A stretch of DNA of 37,383 nucleotides, from assembly GCA_022822275.1 (NCBI GenBank), contig JAJEBZ010000203.1, positions 1-37,383 of the forward strand. The letters are read 5' to 3'. A program made the translations under genes and the position numbers. The stretch comes from Candidatus Poribacteria bacterium. Lineage in GTDB: Bacteria; Poribacteria; WGA-4E; WGA-3G. Below, in pieces: positions 1 through 6,455 of the stretch (positions within the stretch are counted from its first letter, which is position 1; every line of letters begins with the position of its first letter). The notes under the pieces are model-generated. The model made no database searches. It was given only the letters and a program-made list of their open reading frames with translations, and was not told where the DNA came from.

Positions 1-3
1 TCA

Positions 4-140
4 ATTATAATATTGGTTGAAAAAAATGTCAACATAAAAATTATAGTGGTATTATAATATTGGTTACAAAAAATGTCAACATAAAAATTATAGTGGTATT
101 ATAATATTGGTTACAAAAAATGTCAACATAAAAATTATAG
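4..140. repeat. 47-bp direct tandem repeat, about 3 copies
   Basis: Three head-to-tail units start at 4, 51 and 98. Units 1 and 2 are 47 bp; the third is cut after about 43 bp where the next repeat block begins. Unit 2 and the retained part of unit 3 look identical, and unit 1 differs only around position 19-20. Each unit carries the core ATTATAATATTGGTT followed by ATGTCAACATAAAAATTATA. There are no spacers, so this is a minisatellite rather than a CRISPR. The array may continue to the left of the window. Confidence 0.9.
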
Positions 141-410
141 CGGGTGTGTAAAGTTATTGTATACAAAAGAGGCAGTTCGTTTTGTAGGGTGTGTGTCTTT
201 AGTCCCGTAGGGACGCAATGTTTATAGAAGCAATGTTGTCCCTCTCTTGAATTCCGTAGGAACGGCATAGAAAATCAACATATCGTCCCTACCAAATCAA
301 CGCCAGAAGCGCGTATGGCTTCTGGCGGGACTAAAGACACCGTGGATAAACGTGATCTATAAACATAGCGTCCCTACGGGACTAAAGAAATTACCGAAAT
401 ATTTATTTAA
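141..410. repeat. Palindrome-rich mobile repeat block, inverted relative of the 25.1-25.4 kb element
   Basis: Starts with CGGGTGTGTAAAG directly after the third tandem unit. From 141 to about 292 it matches the reverse complement of about 25213-25366 with scattered differences. It carries several copies of the short palindrome AGTCCCGTAGGGAC / GTCCCTACGGGACT (around 200-214 and 369-383). A separate hairpin with 10-bp arms CGCCAGAAGC / GCTTCTGGCG lies at 301-327. Only one terminal-inverted-repeat end is present, so this is a truncated or rearranged copy. No gene is supported in it. Confidence 0.8.
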
Positions 411-496
411 TCTTTATGAAGTTTGTGCTACAACACAAGCGGTTGGCGGATTTCGTGCCTCAACCCGACCTACGGAAGAATGGTATAACATTGACA
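411..496. other. Intergenic remainder downstream of nagB
   Basis: Non-coding spacer between the palindromic block and the 3' end of nagB. It contains fragments that look like dispersed repeats: GTTTGTGCTAC at 421-431, which resembles the palindromes upstream of skp, and CCCGACCTAC at 464-473. No convincing terminator for nagB was found. Confidence 0.5.
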
Positions 497-1237
497 TTAT
501 TTTGATGTCAACAAAGACGCTGACCCAGCATCAAGGAAGATGCTGCAATCCGAATGGTTTTGCAAAATAGAGGCAGGATGCATCGGGGAAATTTCACCAA
601 ATAAGCAATTTCGTACAGCTTCCGCTTTGCGTTCATCAGGCACAGTACAAATAATCGCTTCCGATTTCATAATCTGACGGATAGACATTGAGATTGCATG
701 TGTCGGCACCTCAGACAAATCTTTGAACCATCCCTCACCAACCTGCTGCAAACGGCACGTCTCATCTAATTCCACGATGATATACGGATCCTCTGTCTCA
801 AAGTCAGCAGGAGGATCATTGAAAGCAAGATGTCCATTTTCACCAATTCCAACAAATGCAACATCAATCGTGTGTTGTAAGATAATTCGGTTGAGTCTGC
901 CGCATTCTGCCTGCGGATCGTTCGCTTCACCGTTCAGGAAATGCACTGTTTTTGGCTGAACAATATCAACTAATCTCTCCTGAAGGTATTTGCGAAAGCT
1001 TGCTGCGTGTATTTCTGATATACCGATATATTCGTCCAGGTGGAACATCGTTGTTTTTGACCAGTCTATAGAGGAATCTGCAGTCAACGCATTCAGAAAA
1101 TCAAACTGAGATGCCCCCGTAGCAACAATGAAACTTGCATGTCCATTGGCATTGATGGCTTCCTGCAGTTTTGTGCTTGCAGCCATTGCAGCGGCTGTAC
1201 TCGTCCCCAGTTTAGTTTTTACTTCGAATATTTCCAT
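497..1237 (-). CDS. nagB: Glucosamine-6-phosphate deaminase/isomerase (NagB/6-phosphogluconolactonase family)
   Basis: Expected to convert glucosamine 6-phosphate to fructose 6-phosphate and ammonia in the cytoplasm. The 246-residue protein has the family's length and motifs: HLDEYIG with Asp68 (equivalent to E. coli Asp72), HAASFRKYL, and [13 protein letters not shown] around 131-142, with His136 as the catalytic His. Asn134 replaces E. coli Asp141, as in the Bacillus-type enzymes, and Asp141 replaces E. coli Glu148; both changes occur in family members I know of, but they make substrate assignment less certain. The start at 1237 was chosen over an upstream in-frame start at 1291 because it lies just 3' of the MOSC gene's stop and begins the conserved N-terminus MEIFEVK. 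Last gene of the lpxD - MOSC - nagB set; amino-sugar supply fits its lipid A neighbour. Confidence 0.85.
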   Translation of the reverse strand: MEIFEVKTKLGTSTAAAMAASTKLQEAINANGHASFIVATGASQFDFLNALTADSSIDWSKTTMFHLDEYIGISEIHAASFRKYLQERLVDIVQPKTVHFLNGEANDPQAECGRLNRIILQHTIDVAFVGIGENGHLAFNDPPADFETEDPYIIVELDETCRLQQVGEGWFKDLSEVPTHAISMSIRQIMKSEAIICTVPDERKAEAVRNCLFGEISPMHPASILQNHSDCSIFLDAGSASLLTSK

Positions 1238-1242
1238 AATGT

Positions 1243-1896
1243 TTACAACAAGTCTTTTGCCTTCAAGATTCGTCCAAAGTCCTTTTTCCAACTCGGTGAT
1301 AGAGCTGGCAGTTTTCTGGCTTTCGCTATCTTCTCATAATTGTTTGTGTCAAAATATCGTAAGTTGACTATCTCCGTAACACTCATTGACTCTGGCGTAT
1401 TCTCAACACAAGAAATTGCATCACCAGCAGTGATTTCTCCCTCTTGCAGAACCCGAAAATAGAAACCTACACGCCGACTCTCCAAGAACTGTTTAGGAAA
1501 TTCTGCCATCCCCATTTTGTATCCTAATTTGAAGCATGGCACTCGCGGCTGTGTAATCTGTAGTCGCACCCTTGTACCTATCTGAAACACATCACCGATG
1601 TTAACTTCCGATTCCAGCATACCCTCAACAGTCAGATTTTCACCGAATTGACCAAAAGACAAATCTTCTCTATTCAATTCCTGCTGCCAATATGCATAAT
1701 GTTCAAAGGGATACCCATAAATAGCTTTATATGTACCACCGTGTACCTTCAAATCCCCTTGCCCGTCACCATCAATATTTTTCTCTCTCAGCAGCACCGT
1801 CCCTGACACCGGTTCTTTAAAAATACCAGTATAAACAATCCTACCATTGTAGGTAATTGGTTTCGGTTTTGATACATTTATGGATAGGAGTTTCAT
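1243..1896 (-). CDS. MOSC domain protein (YiiM-like)
   Basis: A 217-residue protein with the MOSC (molybdenum cofactor sulfurase C-terminal) beta-barrel fold. Supporting motifs are [17 protein letters not shown] around 47-63, [10 protein letters not shown] around 84-93, GDVFQIG around 101-107, and the conserved MOSC cysteine Cys121 in [10 protein letters not shown]. The sequence after the barrel ([15 protein letters not shown]) is typical of the YiiM family, which in E. coli helps detoxify N-hydroxylated base analogues together with molybdenum cofactor. Its substrate here is unknown. The ATG abuts the lpxD stop, and a plausible ribosome site (AGAAGAG) lies inside the lpxD 3' end, so translation is probably coupled to lpxD. 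Confidence 0.85.
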   Translation of the reverse strand: MKLLSINVSKPKPITYNGRIVYTGIFKEPVSGTVLLREKNIDGDGQGDLKVHGGTYKAIYGYPFEHYAYWQQELNREDLSFGQFGENLTVEGMLESEVNIGDVFQIGTRVRLQITQPRVPCFKLGYKMGMAEFPKQFLESRRVGFYFRVLQEGEITAGDAISCVENTPESMSVTEIVNLRYFDTNNYEKIAKARKLPALSPSWKKDFGRILKAKDLL

Positions 1897-2955
1897 CTAA
1901 GACTCTTCTTTCAAGTCTTGAAGTTTTGCCTCAAGCTTCTCAATGCGTTTCTGGAGCTCTGTGATCTCTTTCATCACTTCCGGCAGTTTACGTGCTGTTG
2001 CTTGAGAACGTAACTCCTGTTTGTGCGGACGGGCAGGGATGCCGGACAGATGACTACCGGGCGGAATGTTTTTCGTGACAGCAGATTTCGAGTAGATAAC
2101 TGTATTTTCACCAACCTTAAGATGACCAATCACGCCAGACTGCCCCGCAATATTTACCCTGTCACCAAGCATAGTACTGCCAGCGATACCGGTCTGTGCA
2201 GCGAGGCAACAATCCTCCCCGAGTACAACATTGTGTGCAATCTGAACAAGGTTGTCAAGTTTCGTGCCACGCTTAATCACCGTTTCAGCAAGTGTTGCTC
2301 TATCTATCGTCGTATTCGCGCCTATTTCGACATCGTCCTCAATCACAACGGTACCAATTTGGGGTATTTTGTAAGGACGTTTTTGTATAGGATCCGGCGT
2401 AAAACCAAAACCATCACTACCGATGACCGCACCGCTATGAAGTATGACACGATCTCCAATAGTGATGTCTTCACGAATACTGACTTGAGAGTAGACCAAA
2501 CCATCACTGCCAATTTTACTACCGCTCCCCACATAGACAAGCGGCATAATGACTGTTCTATCGCCAATCTCAACATTATCACCAATGACAGTATATGCCT
2601 TTATGGTTACGTCTTCTCCTAAGACGACATTCTCTCCAATAATCGCAGTTTCATGGATACCGCGTTGAGTCTGCTGCACCGAATCCGATATGAATAACTC
2701 CATGACCTTGACAAAACTCCAATACGGATTGTCAACACATATCGTTGGCTTACCATTACCGGAAACCCCGTGCCCAATGATGATCGCCGATGCCTGAGTC
2801 GTGGCTATAGCAGAAAGGTATTTCGTATCCGCAACAAAGGTAATTTGGCTGGGGACCGCCTCCATAATACCCGAAACACCTGTGATTTCGATCTCACCAT
2901 CACCGGTTAGTTCACCCTCCAAATGTTCGCAAATATCTTTGAGTTTTATATTCAT
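1897..2955 (-). CDS. lpxD: UDP-3-O-acylglucosamine N-acyltransferase LpxD
   Basis: Catalyses the third step of lipid A synthesis, transferring a hydroxyacyl chain from ACP to the 2-amine of UDP-3-O-acylglucosamine. The 352-residue protein has the N-terminal uridine-binding domain (about 1-100), a long left-handed beta-helix of hexapeptide repeats (about 101-310), and a C-terminal charged helix likely to form a coiled coil (EVMKEITELQKRIEKLEAKL). The catalytic His is His241 in NLVQIAHNVVLGE. Length fits the family (about 340). Its presence implies an LPS-type outer membrane. In many diderms lpxD directly follows skp; here a three-gene module lies between them. Confidence 0.95.
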   Translation of the reverse strand: MNIKLKDICEHLEGELTGDGEIEITGVSGIMEAVPSQITFVADTKYLSAIATTQASAIIIGHGVSGNGKPTICVDNPYWSFVKVMELFISDSVQQTQRGIHETAIIGENVVLGEDVTIKAYTVIGDNVEIGDRTVIMPLVYVGSGSKIGSDGLVYSQVSIREDITIGDRVILHSGAVIGSDGFGFTPDPIQKRPYKIPQIGTVVIEDDVEIGANTTIDRATLAETVIKRGTKLDNLVQIAHNVVLGEDCCLAAQTGIAGSTMLGDRVNIAGQSGVIGHLKVGENTVIYSKSAVTKNIPPGSHLSGIPARPHKQELRSQATARKLPEVMKEITELQKRIEKLEAKLQDLKEES

Positions 2956-3132
2956 ATCTACCTCATCGCGGAATTCTCCAGAATATTTGTATCAGTTACA
3001 TAGCAGCAAACAGAAATTATTAACTCAATCATATTTGTGGACTTACACCTTGAGAAAACTGAGTTGTAATGAGGGTCATTGTTTTGAACTATGCCACAAA
3101 ACACAATGATCGTAGATAAAGTATTACAGTAC

Positions 3133-3249
3133 ATCTCATAAATCATAATATCACACCTTCATTGTAGGGGCGAGGTTACCTCGTCCCTATATAGAAAGGG
3201 CCTTCTAAACGGGCGGAGAGACCCCGCCCCTACAAGTGATTTATGAGAT
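3133..3249. repeat. 117-bp MITE-like palindromic element upstream of lpxD
   Basis: Terminal inverted repeats of 13 bp, ATCTCATAAATCA (3133-3145) and TGATTTATGAGAT (3237-3249), enclose inner inverted arms TGTAGGGGCG (about 3163-3172) and CGCCCCTACA (about 3225-3234). The whole element could fold into a long hairpin. It has no coding capacity and resembles a non-autonomous transposon derivative. It fills much of the 336-bp gap between lpxD and the upstream module; the rest of that gap is A/T-rich without a gene. Confidence 0.7.
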
Positions 3250-3291
3250 ACGCTCTAATATTATTACTCAAGACTTAATTACGACCATTAA

Positions 3292-3774
3292 TTATTCATT
3301 TGAAGATGGCTTTATCCTCAATCCATTATTCTCGTTTACAATATCTTTGAGACACTGCCTTAACTGTCGCTGAGCTTTTTTGGACCTACTAGGTCCTACA
3401 AGTTCTTCTAAATTTTGTTTTGGGTTCATAATGATTAATGCATGAGCTTTGTTAAATGGATTAGCATCGTGTATAACATTAATATCATGATCTATTATAC
3501 CATTGTGATTTTCTATACATATATCCTTTACCTTACCAGTGATAAAACCAATAACACCATCTGAAGGAATTCTTTTAGTTTTCTCTGGCTTAAAACAGTT
3601 AATACTCGCCACATCTGCTGATAAGTGTTTACCTGCGACAAATGCGGCAGATTGGATTATTATTTCGCCAGATGGCAACTCTCTGTAATGATCATCCTTT
3701 GAAGGTTTATTTTTATTCGCTTTAATCCACCTATATAACTCTTCATTATCACTTACATCTTTGGAATTATTCAT
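3292..3774 (-). CDS. Conserved hypothetical protein, third gene of the TIGR04255 module
   Basis: A 160-residue soluble protein without signal peptide or membrane segment. I see a pattern I associate with partners of TIGR04255-family genes: an N-terminal DNEELYRWIK, a segment LPSGEIIIQSAAF (around 29-41), a middle GVIGFITGKVKD, and a late HALIIMNPKQ followed by a Lys/Arg-rich helix (KKAQRQLRQCLKDIV). No enzymatic motif is evident and I do not assign a function. The start overlaps the stop of the preceding gene by 8 bp (ATGAATAA arrangement), which indicates translational coupling. Base composition is visibly A/T-rich compared with the flanking lpxD and skp genes. Confidence 0.7.
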   Translation of the reverse strand: MNNSKDVSDNEELYRWIKANKNKPSKDDHYRELPSGEIIIQSAAFVAGKHLSADVASINCFKPEKTKRIPSDGVIGFITGKVKDICIENHNGIIDHDINVIHDANPFNKAHALIIMNPKQNLEELVGPSRSKKAQRQLRQCLKDIVNENNGLRIKPSSNE

Positions 3775-4294
3775 TAATTAGCCATTCCCATACTTCTTTA
3801 TAATTGTATCTATTAAGTAATCCTGATCTTGCAATGGTTTTTTTGCCATCTCTCCATACCTTTGTGAACTCTGCAATTTGATTTTCTATTTCAAAATACA
3901 AAGTTTTACCGCTATTACGCCACTCTATAGATACACAATTGTCCTCGTTGATATGAATAAATGGGGTATCTACGGAATATTGACCAATATTTACATATAA
4001 AGCGAACTCTTCCATGATTTCTTTTGCATGACTTATATCGCTAATCGGTGGATCCTCACATTGCATTAGTTTGTCAATATGAACCAATATTGGATTAAGC
4101 AAAGAACTATTATCAATATTGTCGTTAATTCGACTCGGAATCGGTTCAAGAAATTTCTTGATTCCTGAATTCAGATGATTACTATCATTACTTAATTCAT
4201 TATTGGTTAGATCTATGTCTGGCACACCGACTATCATTACCACAGAATCTGTATTTGTTATTAACGGTTCAAGTCCAGGAACATATATCCGCAT
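3767..4294 (-). CDS. Hypothetical protein, second gene of the TIGR04255 module
   Basis: A soluble protein of 175 residues from the start used here. Its C-terminal half has the pattern PFIHINEDNCVSIEWRNSG then LYFEIENQIAEF, resembling a small conserved domain in proteins encoded next to TIGR04255 genes; the function is unknown to me. The start is uncertain. The ATG at 4294 lies 7 bp after the upstream stop. An ATG at 4393 (208 residues) has a better ribosome site (GAGGAG, 7-bp spacing) but would overlap the upstream gene by 92 bp; an ATG at 4351 is also possible. The stop overlaps the next gene by 8 bp. Confidence 0.65.
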   Translation of the reverse strand: MRIYVPGLEPLITNTDSVVMIVGVPDIDLTNNELSNDSNHLNSGIKKFLEPIPSRINDNIDNSSLLNPILVHIDKLMQCEDPPISDISHAKEIMEEFALYVNIGQYSVDTPFIHINEDNCVSIEWRNSGKTLYFEIENQIAEFTKVWRDGKKTIARSGLLNRYNYKEVWEWLINE

Positions 4295-4301
4295 ATGATA
4301 A

Positions 4302-5087
4302 TCAGACAATCTTTGTCCTAAGTCTATCTGTAATGCTCCACTCAAAGGCATAGCAATAGTTCTGTAAGAATAAGTCGTAGAACTTAAAGACATCTTGAAT
4401 CTCCTCTATACTTATCTCTATGAAACAATCTATATCAATAAAATAAGACATTTGATTATTTAATTGGATCTGACCGTATATACCAGATGCAGTAGTTATT
4501 GCATACAATACATTCATCCCAACTTCACCGTCATTTAATATGTATCTTCTATTTAAGGATTTAATTTCATCTGCATTAGTTTGCTTTAATTCTGGGAAAA
4601 TATATTTAGGTATAAAGGACATAATATTTTCATTAGTTATATTAGGTATATTAATTTCGTTTACTATGTTTCTATGTCTGAGACCGATACGAGTAAAATG
4701 TGAGAAATTATAAATTCTATCAAATACATCTAAAACTTTATTCAATCTTTCTCTAAATTCATTACCTTTATTGTAAGATCCAAAATGTGTAAGTGAAATT
4801 GAATCTTTTGAAAGATTAACCTGGTACGGTCTCTTGCGATCTGTAGAAGCGAAAATGTAGGTATTTAGTAATTCTGGTAGATCACCAAGATCTGGCTTAA
4901 AGATATCTTGAACGGGGGATGCGTTAATAGCAAAATTGGGATATCCTTGATATCTCATATCAGATTGGAAATCCGTAGGTGTTTCATTAGATATTTTTAA
5001 AAGATCAGGAAATCGAGCTTCAAATATAATCTCAAACAGTAAACTTTTTTGATATTCTTGCATTTGCTGATGCCCAAAAAAATTCAT
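4302..5087 (-). CDS. TIGR04255 family protein
   Basis: A 261-residue protein recognised as TIGR04255, a sporadically distributed family of unknown function. Diagnostic parts are LLFEIIFEARFPDL near the N-terminus, a central NFSHFTRIGLRHRN, and the C-terminal FEWSITDRLRTKIV. No signal peptide or transmembrane segment is seen. The start at 5087 is preferred to a TTG at 5093 because AAGGTGA is spaced about 7 bp from it. It is the first gene of a compact three-gene operon with its own promoter (5326-5354). Patchy distribution, A/T-rich composition and insertion inside a conserved gene cluster are consistent with horizontal acquisition. A defence or conflict role is possible but not shown. Confidence 0.8.
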   Translation of the reverse strand: MNFFGHQQMQEYQKSLLFEIIFEARFPDLLKISNETPTDFQSDMRYQGYPNFAINASPVQDIFKPDLGDLPELLNTYIFASTDRKRPYQVNLSKDSISLTHFGSYNKGNEFRERLNKVLDVFDRIYNFSHFTRIGLRHRNIVNEINIPNITNENIMSFIPKYIFPELKQTNADEIKSLNRRYILNDGEVGMNVLYAITTASGIYGQIQLNNQMSYFIDIDCFIEISIEEIQDVFKFYDLFLQNYCYAFEWSITDRLRTKIV

Positions 5088-5108
5088 AATCAAATCACCT
5101 TTTATGAC

Positions 5109-5256
5109 TATAACCTAAGTAGAACAATCTTCCAGATAGTGTCGTCCGAGCACAAACTGAAAGTTTATGCTACAAAATATCTGCCGATTATCAGCATTTT
5201 TTCATTAAAGACAGCATTTCCAAGTCTAAAACTTATAGGCAGCAACTTGGGTTATA
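5109..5256. repeat. 148-bp MITE-like element in the leader of the TIGR04255 module
   Basis: Inverted terminal repeats TATAACCTAAGT (5109-5120) and ACTTGGGTTATA (5245-5256) match at 11 of 12 positions. Inside, GAGCACAAACTGAAAGTTTATGC (about 5136-5158, split here as GAGCACAAACT and AGTTTATGC) is a degraded copy of the palindrome family found upstream of skp. No coding capacity. Because the promoter lies upstream, the element would be transcribed as part of the 5' leader. Confidence 0.6.
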
Positions 5257-5325
5257 ATATAGCATTTTGAATATTTTCAACCAATAAAGCCTTGCTATAA
5301 CAAACTGTATTCTCTTTGGAAATTT

Positions 5326-5354
5326 ATAATACTATACTATAATTTAATTGTCAA
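5326..5354 (-). promoter_or_regulatory. Sigma-70-type promoter of the TIGR04255 module
   Basis: On the minus strand the sequence reads TTGACA (5354-5349), a 17-bp spacer, and TATTAT (5331-5326). The -35 is a perfect consensus and the -10 matches 5 of 6. It lies just downstream of the skp terminator and about 240 bp before the first module gene, leaving a long leader that contains the 148-bp element. Confidence 0.65.
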
Positions 5355-5380
5355 CAAAGTGTTTCATGACACATTACACG

Positions 5381-5405
5381 AAAAACTAAGTCCAAAACGA
5401 CTTAG
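5381..5405 (-). terminator. Rho-independent terminator after skp
   Basis: On the minus strand: stem CTAAGTC, loop GTTTTG, stem GACTTAG, then TTTTT. The perfect 7-bp stem with an immediate T-run, 18 bp after the skp stop, is a textbook intrinsic terminator layout, though the stem is not GC-rich. It separates the bamA-skp transcript from the TIGR04255 module. Confidence 0.7.
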
Positions 5406-5423
5406 CGTGATTATTTATGCTCA

Positions 5424-6011
5424 TCATTTGTCTTGTGACGGGACTTTGGTATTGTCCTCTTTCGCATCAGACTCGTCTTGTTTAGCTGCATCATCCTTTT
5501 TTGCATCTTTATTGATAGCTTTAATTAGTTTGTCGGTCATATCATACTTCTCATTCATAAAGAGCACGGCTTGTTTACTGAGAATAAGGTCGTACTTTTC
5601 AGCTTTACCTGTTTCAATAATCAGTTTCTCAATGTCCTTAAAAATCGGTTCTAATAGTTCCTTCTCCTTTTGTAGAAGTGCTTCCCGACCCCGATTGAGT
5701 TCTTGTTGGGCTTCCAACTGTTTTTTTCTAATATCCTCCTCTAATTCAGCAGTCTGTGCTTCCTCAACAAAAAGTTCTGTTTTCTCTTTTCTCTCTTGTA
5801 ACGTAGTGATTTCCTTACCCATAGCATCAAGTTTCTCTTTCAAACGCGCTTGAGCTGCATTCAGTAACTTATCCGCTTCAATATATTTTTCATAATTTTC
5901 CAACACTTTCTGTGTGTCTACAACACCTATTTTGAACATTTCTTGACTAATGCTACTGGATATGAACACAATCAGCATCAATGGGAAAGCAACTAACAAA
6001 AATTTCTTCAT
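5424..6011 (-). CDS. skp: Periplasmic OMP chaperone Skp/OmpH family
   Basis: A 195-residue secreted protein that should hold unfolded outer-membrane proteins on their way to the BAM complex. A signal peptide covers about residues 1-23 (KKFLLVAFPLMLIVFISSS). The mature protein starts with the family pattern FKIGVVDTQKVLENYEKY, followed by long charged helices (ARLKEKLDAMGKEITTLQE...) forming the tentacle coiled coils, and YDLILSKQAVLFMN late in the domain. The C-terminal 25 residues are Lys/Asp-rich and look disordered, making the protein slightly longer than E. coli Skp. The ribosome site AAAAGGAT precedes the ATG by 8 bp. It follows bamA, as in many diderms, but with 444 bp of repeats between them. 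Confidence 0.9.
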   Translation of the reverse strand: MKKFLLVAFPLMLIVFISSSISQEMFKIGVVDTQKVLENYEKYIEADKLLNAAQARLKEKLDAMGKEITTLQERKEKTELFVEEAQTAELEEDIRKKQLEAQQELNRGREALLQKEKELLEPIFKDIEKLIIETGKAEKYDLILSKQAVLFMNEKYDMTDKLIKAINKDAKKDDAAKQDESDAKEDNTKVPSQDK

Positions 6012-6034
6012 AATATATCCTTTTATTTAATGTA

Positions 6035-6180
6035 GCACAATCTGTTAAGATTGTGCATCTTAGCGCACAAACTGATAGTTTGTGCTACAAAAACTTCCGA
6101 GAAGTGTATTATGTATTATACTCTTCTGTATCACAAACTTTTAGTTTGTGCATAAACAGAACACAACCTAACAGTTTGTG
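6035..6180. repeat. Cluster of four short palindromes upstream of skp
   Basis: Four related inverted repeats: GCACAATCT-gtta-AGATTGTGC (6035-6056), GCACAAACT-gat-AGTTTGTGC (6065-6085), CACAAACT-ttt-AGTTTGTG (6132-6150) and a degenerate CACAACCT-aac-AGTTTGTG (6162-6180). A fifth remnant may follow at about 6190-6210. Start spacing is 30, 67 and 30 bp, suggesting duplication of a two-palindrome unit. Related fragments occur at 421-431 and about 5136-5158. They look like REP-type repeats; a role in the bamA-skp intergenic RNA is possible. Confidence 0.7.
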
Positions 6181-6263
6181 CGACAACACACAGTCCGTTA
6201 AGTTTGCTAAACGCATAGATCAAAGTGTTCAGGTAATTCCAAAATTTACTATAATCTATAATC

Positions 6264-6385
6264 AGGACTTACGCATTTTCTCTTAAAGTCCCCTTGATAA
6301 GAGGGATTTAGGGGGTTAAATCGCTAAAATAATGCCTTTTTACCCCCCCCCTAACCCCCTTATCAAGGGGAAATGCGTAAGTCCT
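6264..6385. repeat. 122-bp MITE-like element with perfect 15-bp TIRs, between bamA and skp
   Basis: Terminal arms AGGACTTACGCATTT (6264-6278) and AAATGCGTAAGTCCT (6371-6385) are perfect inverted repeats. Inside, CCCCTTGATAAG pairs with CTTATCAAGGGG, and a G-run half pairs with a C-run half, so nearly the entire element is one imperfect palindrome. I recall ends of this type from short non-autonomous elements in other bacteria, without being able to name the parent IS. No clear target duplication is seen, although both flanks are rich in CTATAAT. Confidence 0.75.
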
Positions 6386-6455
6386 ACTATAATTATAATT
6401 TCCAATCAACAGATACGTTCATCCGCAGAATTCATCCAGTTCATAAAAATAGAAC

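Noticed and set aside
4-140. Possible CRISPR array
   Set aside because: Units are directly adjacent with no unique spacers and no cas gene is present; this is a plain tandem repeat.
352-570. Open frame of 72 codons on the plus strand
   Set aside because: It lies in palindromic repeat DNA and overlaps the 3' end of nagB; no ribosome site and no recognisable protein pattern.
2023-2622. Long plus-strand open frame of 199 codons
   Set aside because: It is the antisense shadow of lpxD's hexapeptide repeats, with a composition typical of such shadows.
3078-3109. Hairpin as terminator of the TIGR04255 module
   Set aside because: The stem (TCATTGT / ACAATGA plus a bulged TTTG / CAAA) has no T-run on the minus strand, and it lies more than 180 bp after the stop with a MITE between.
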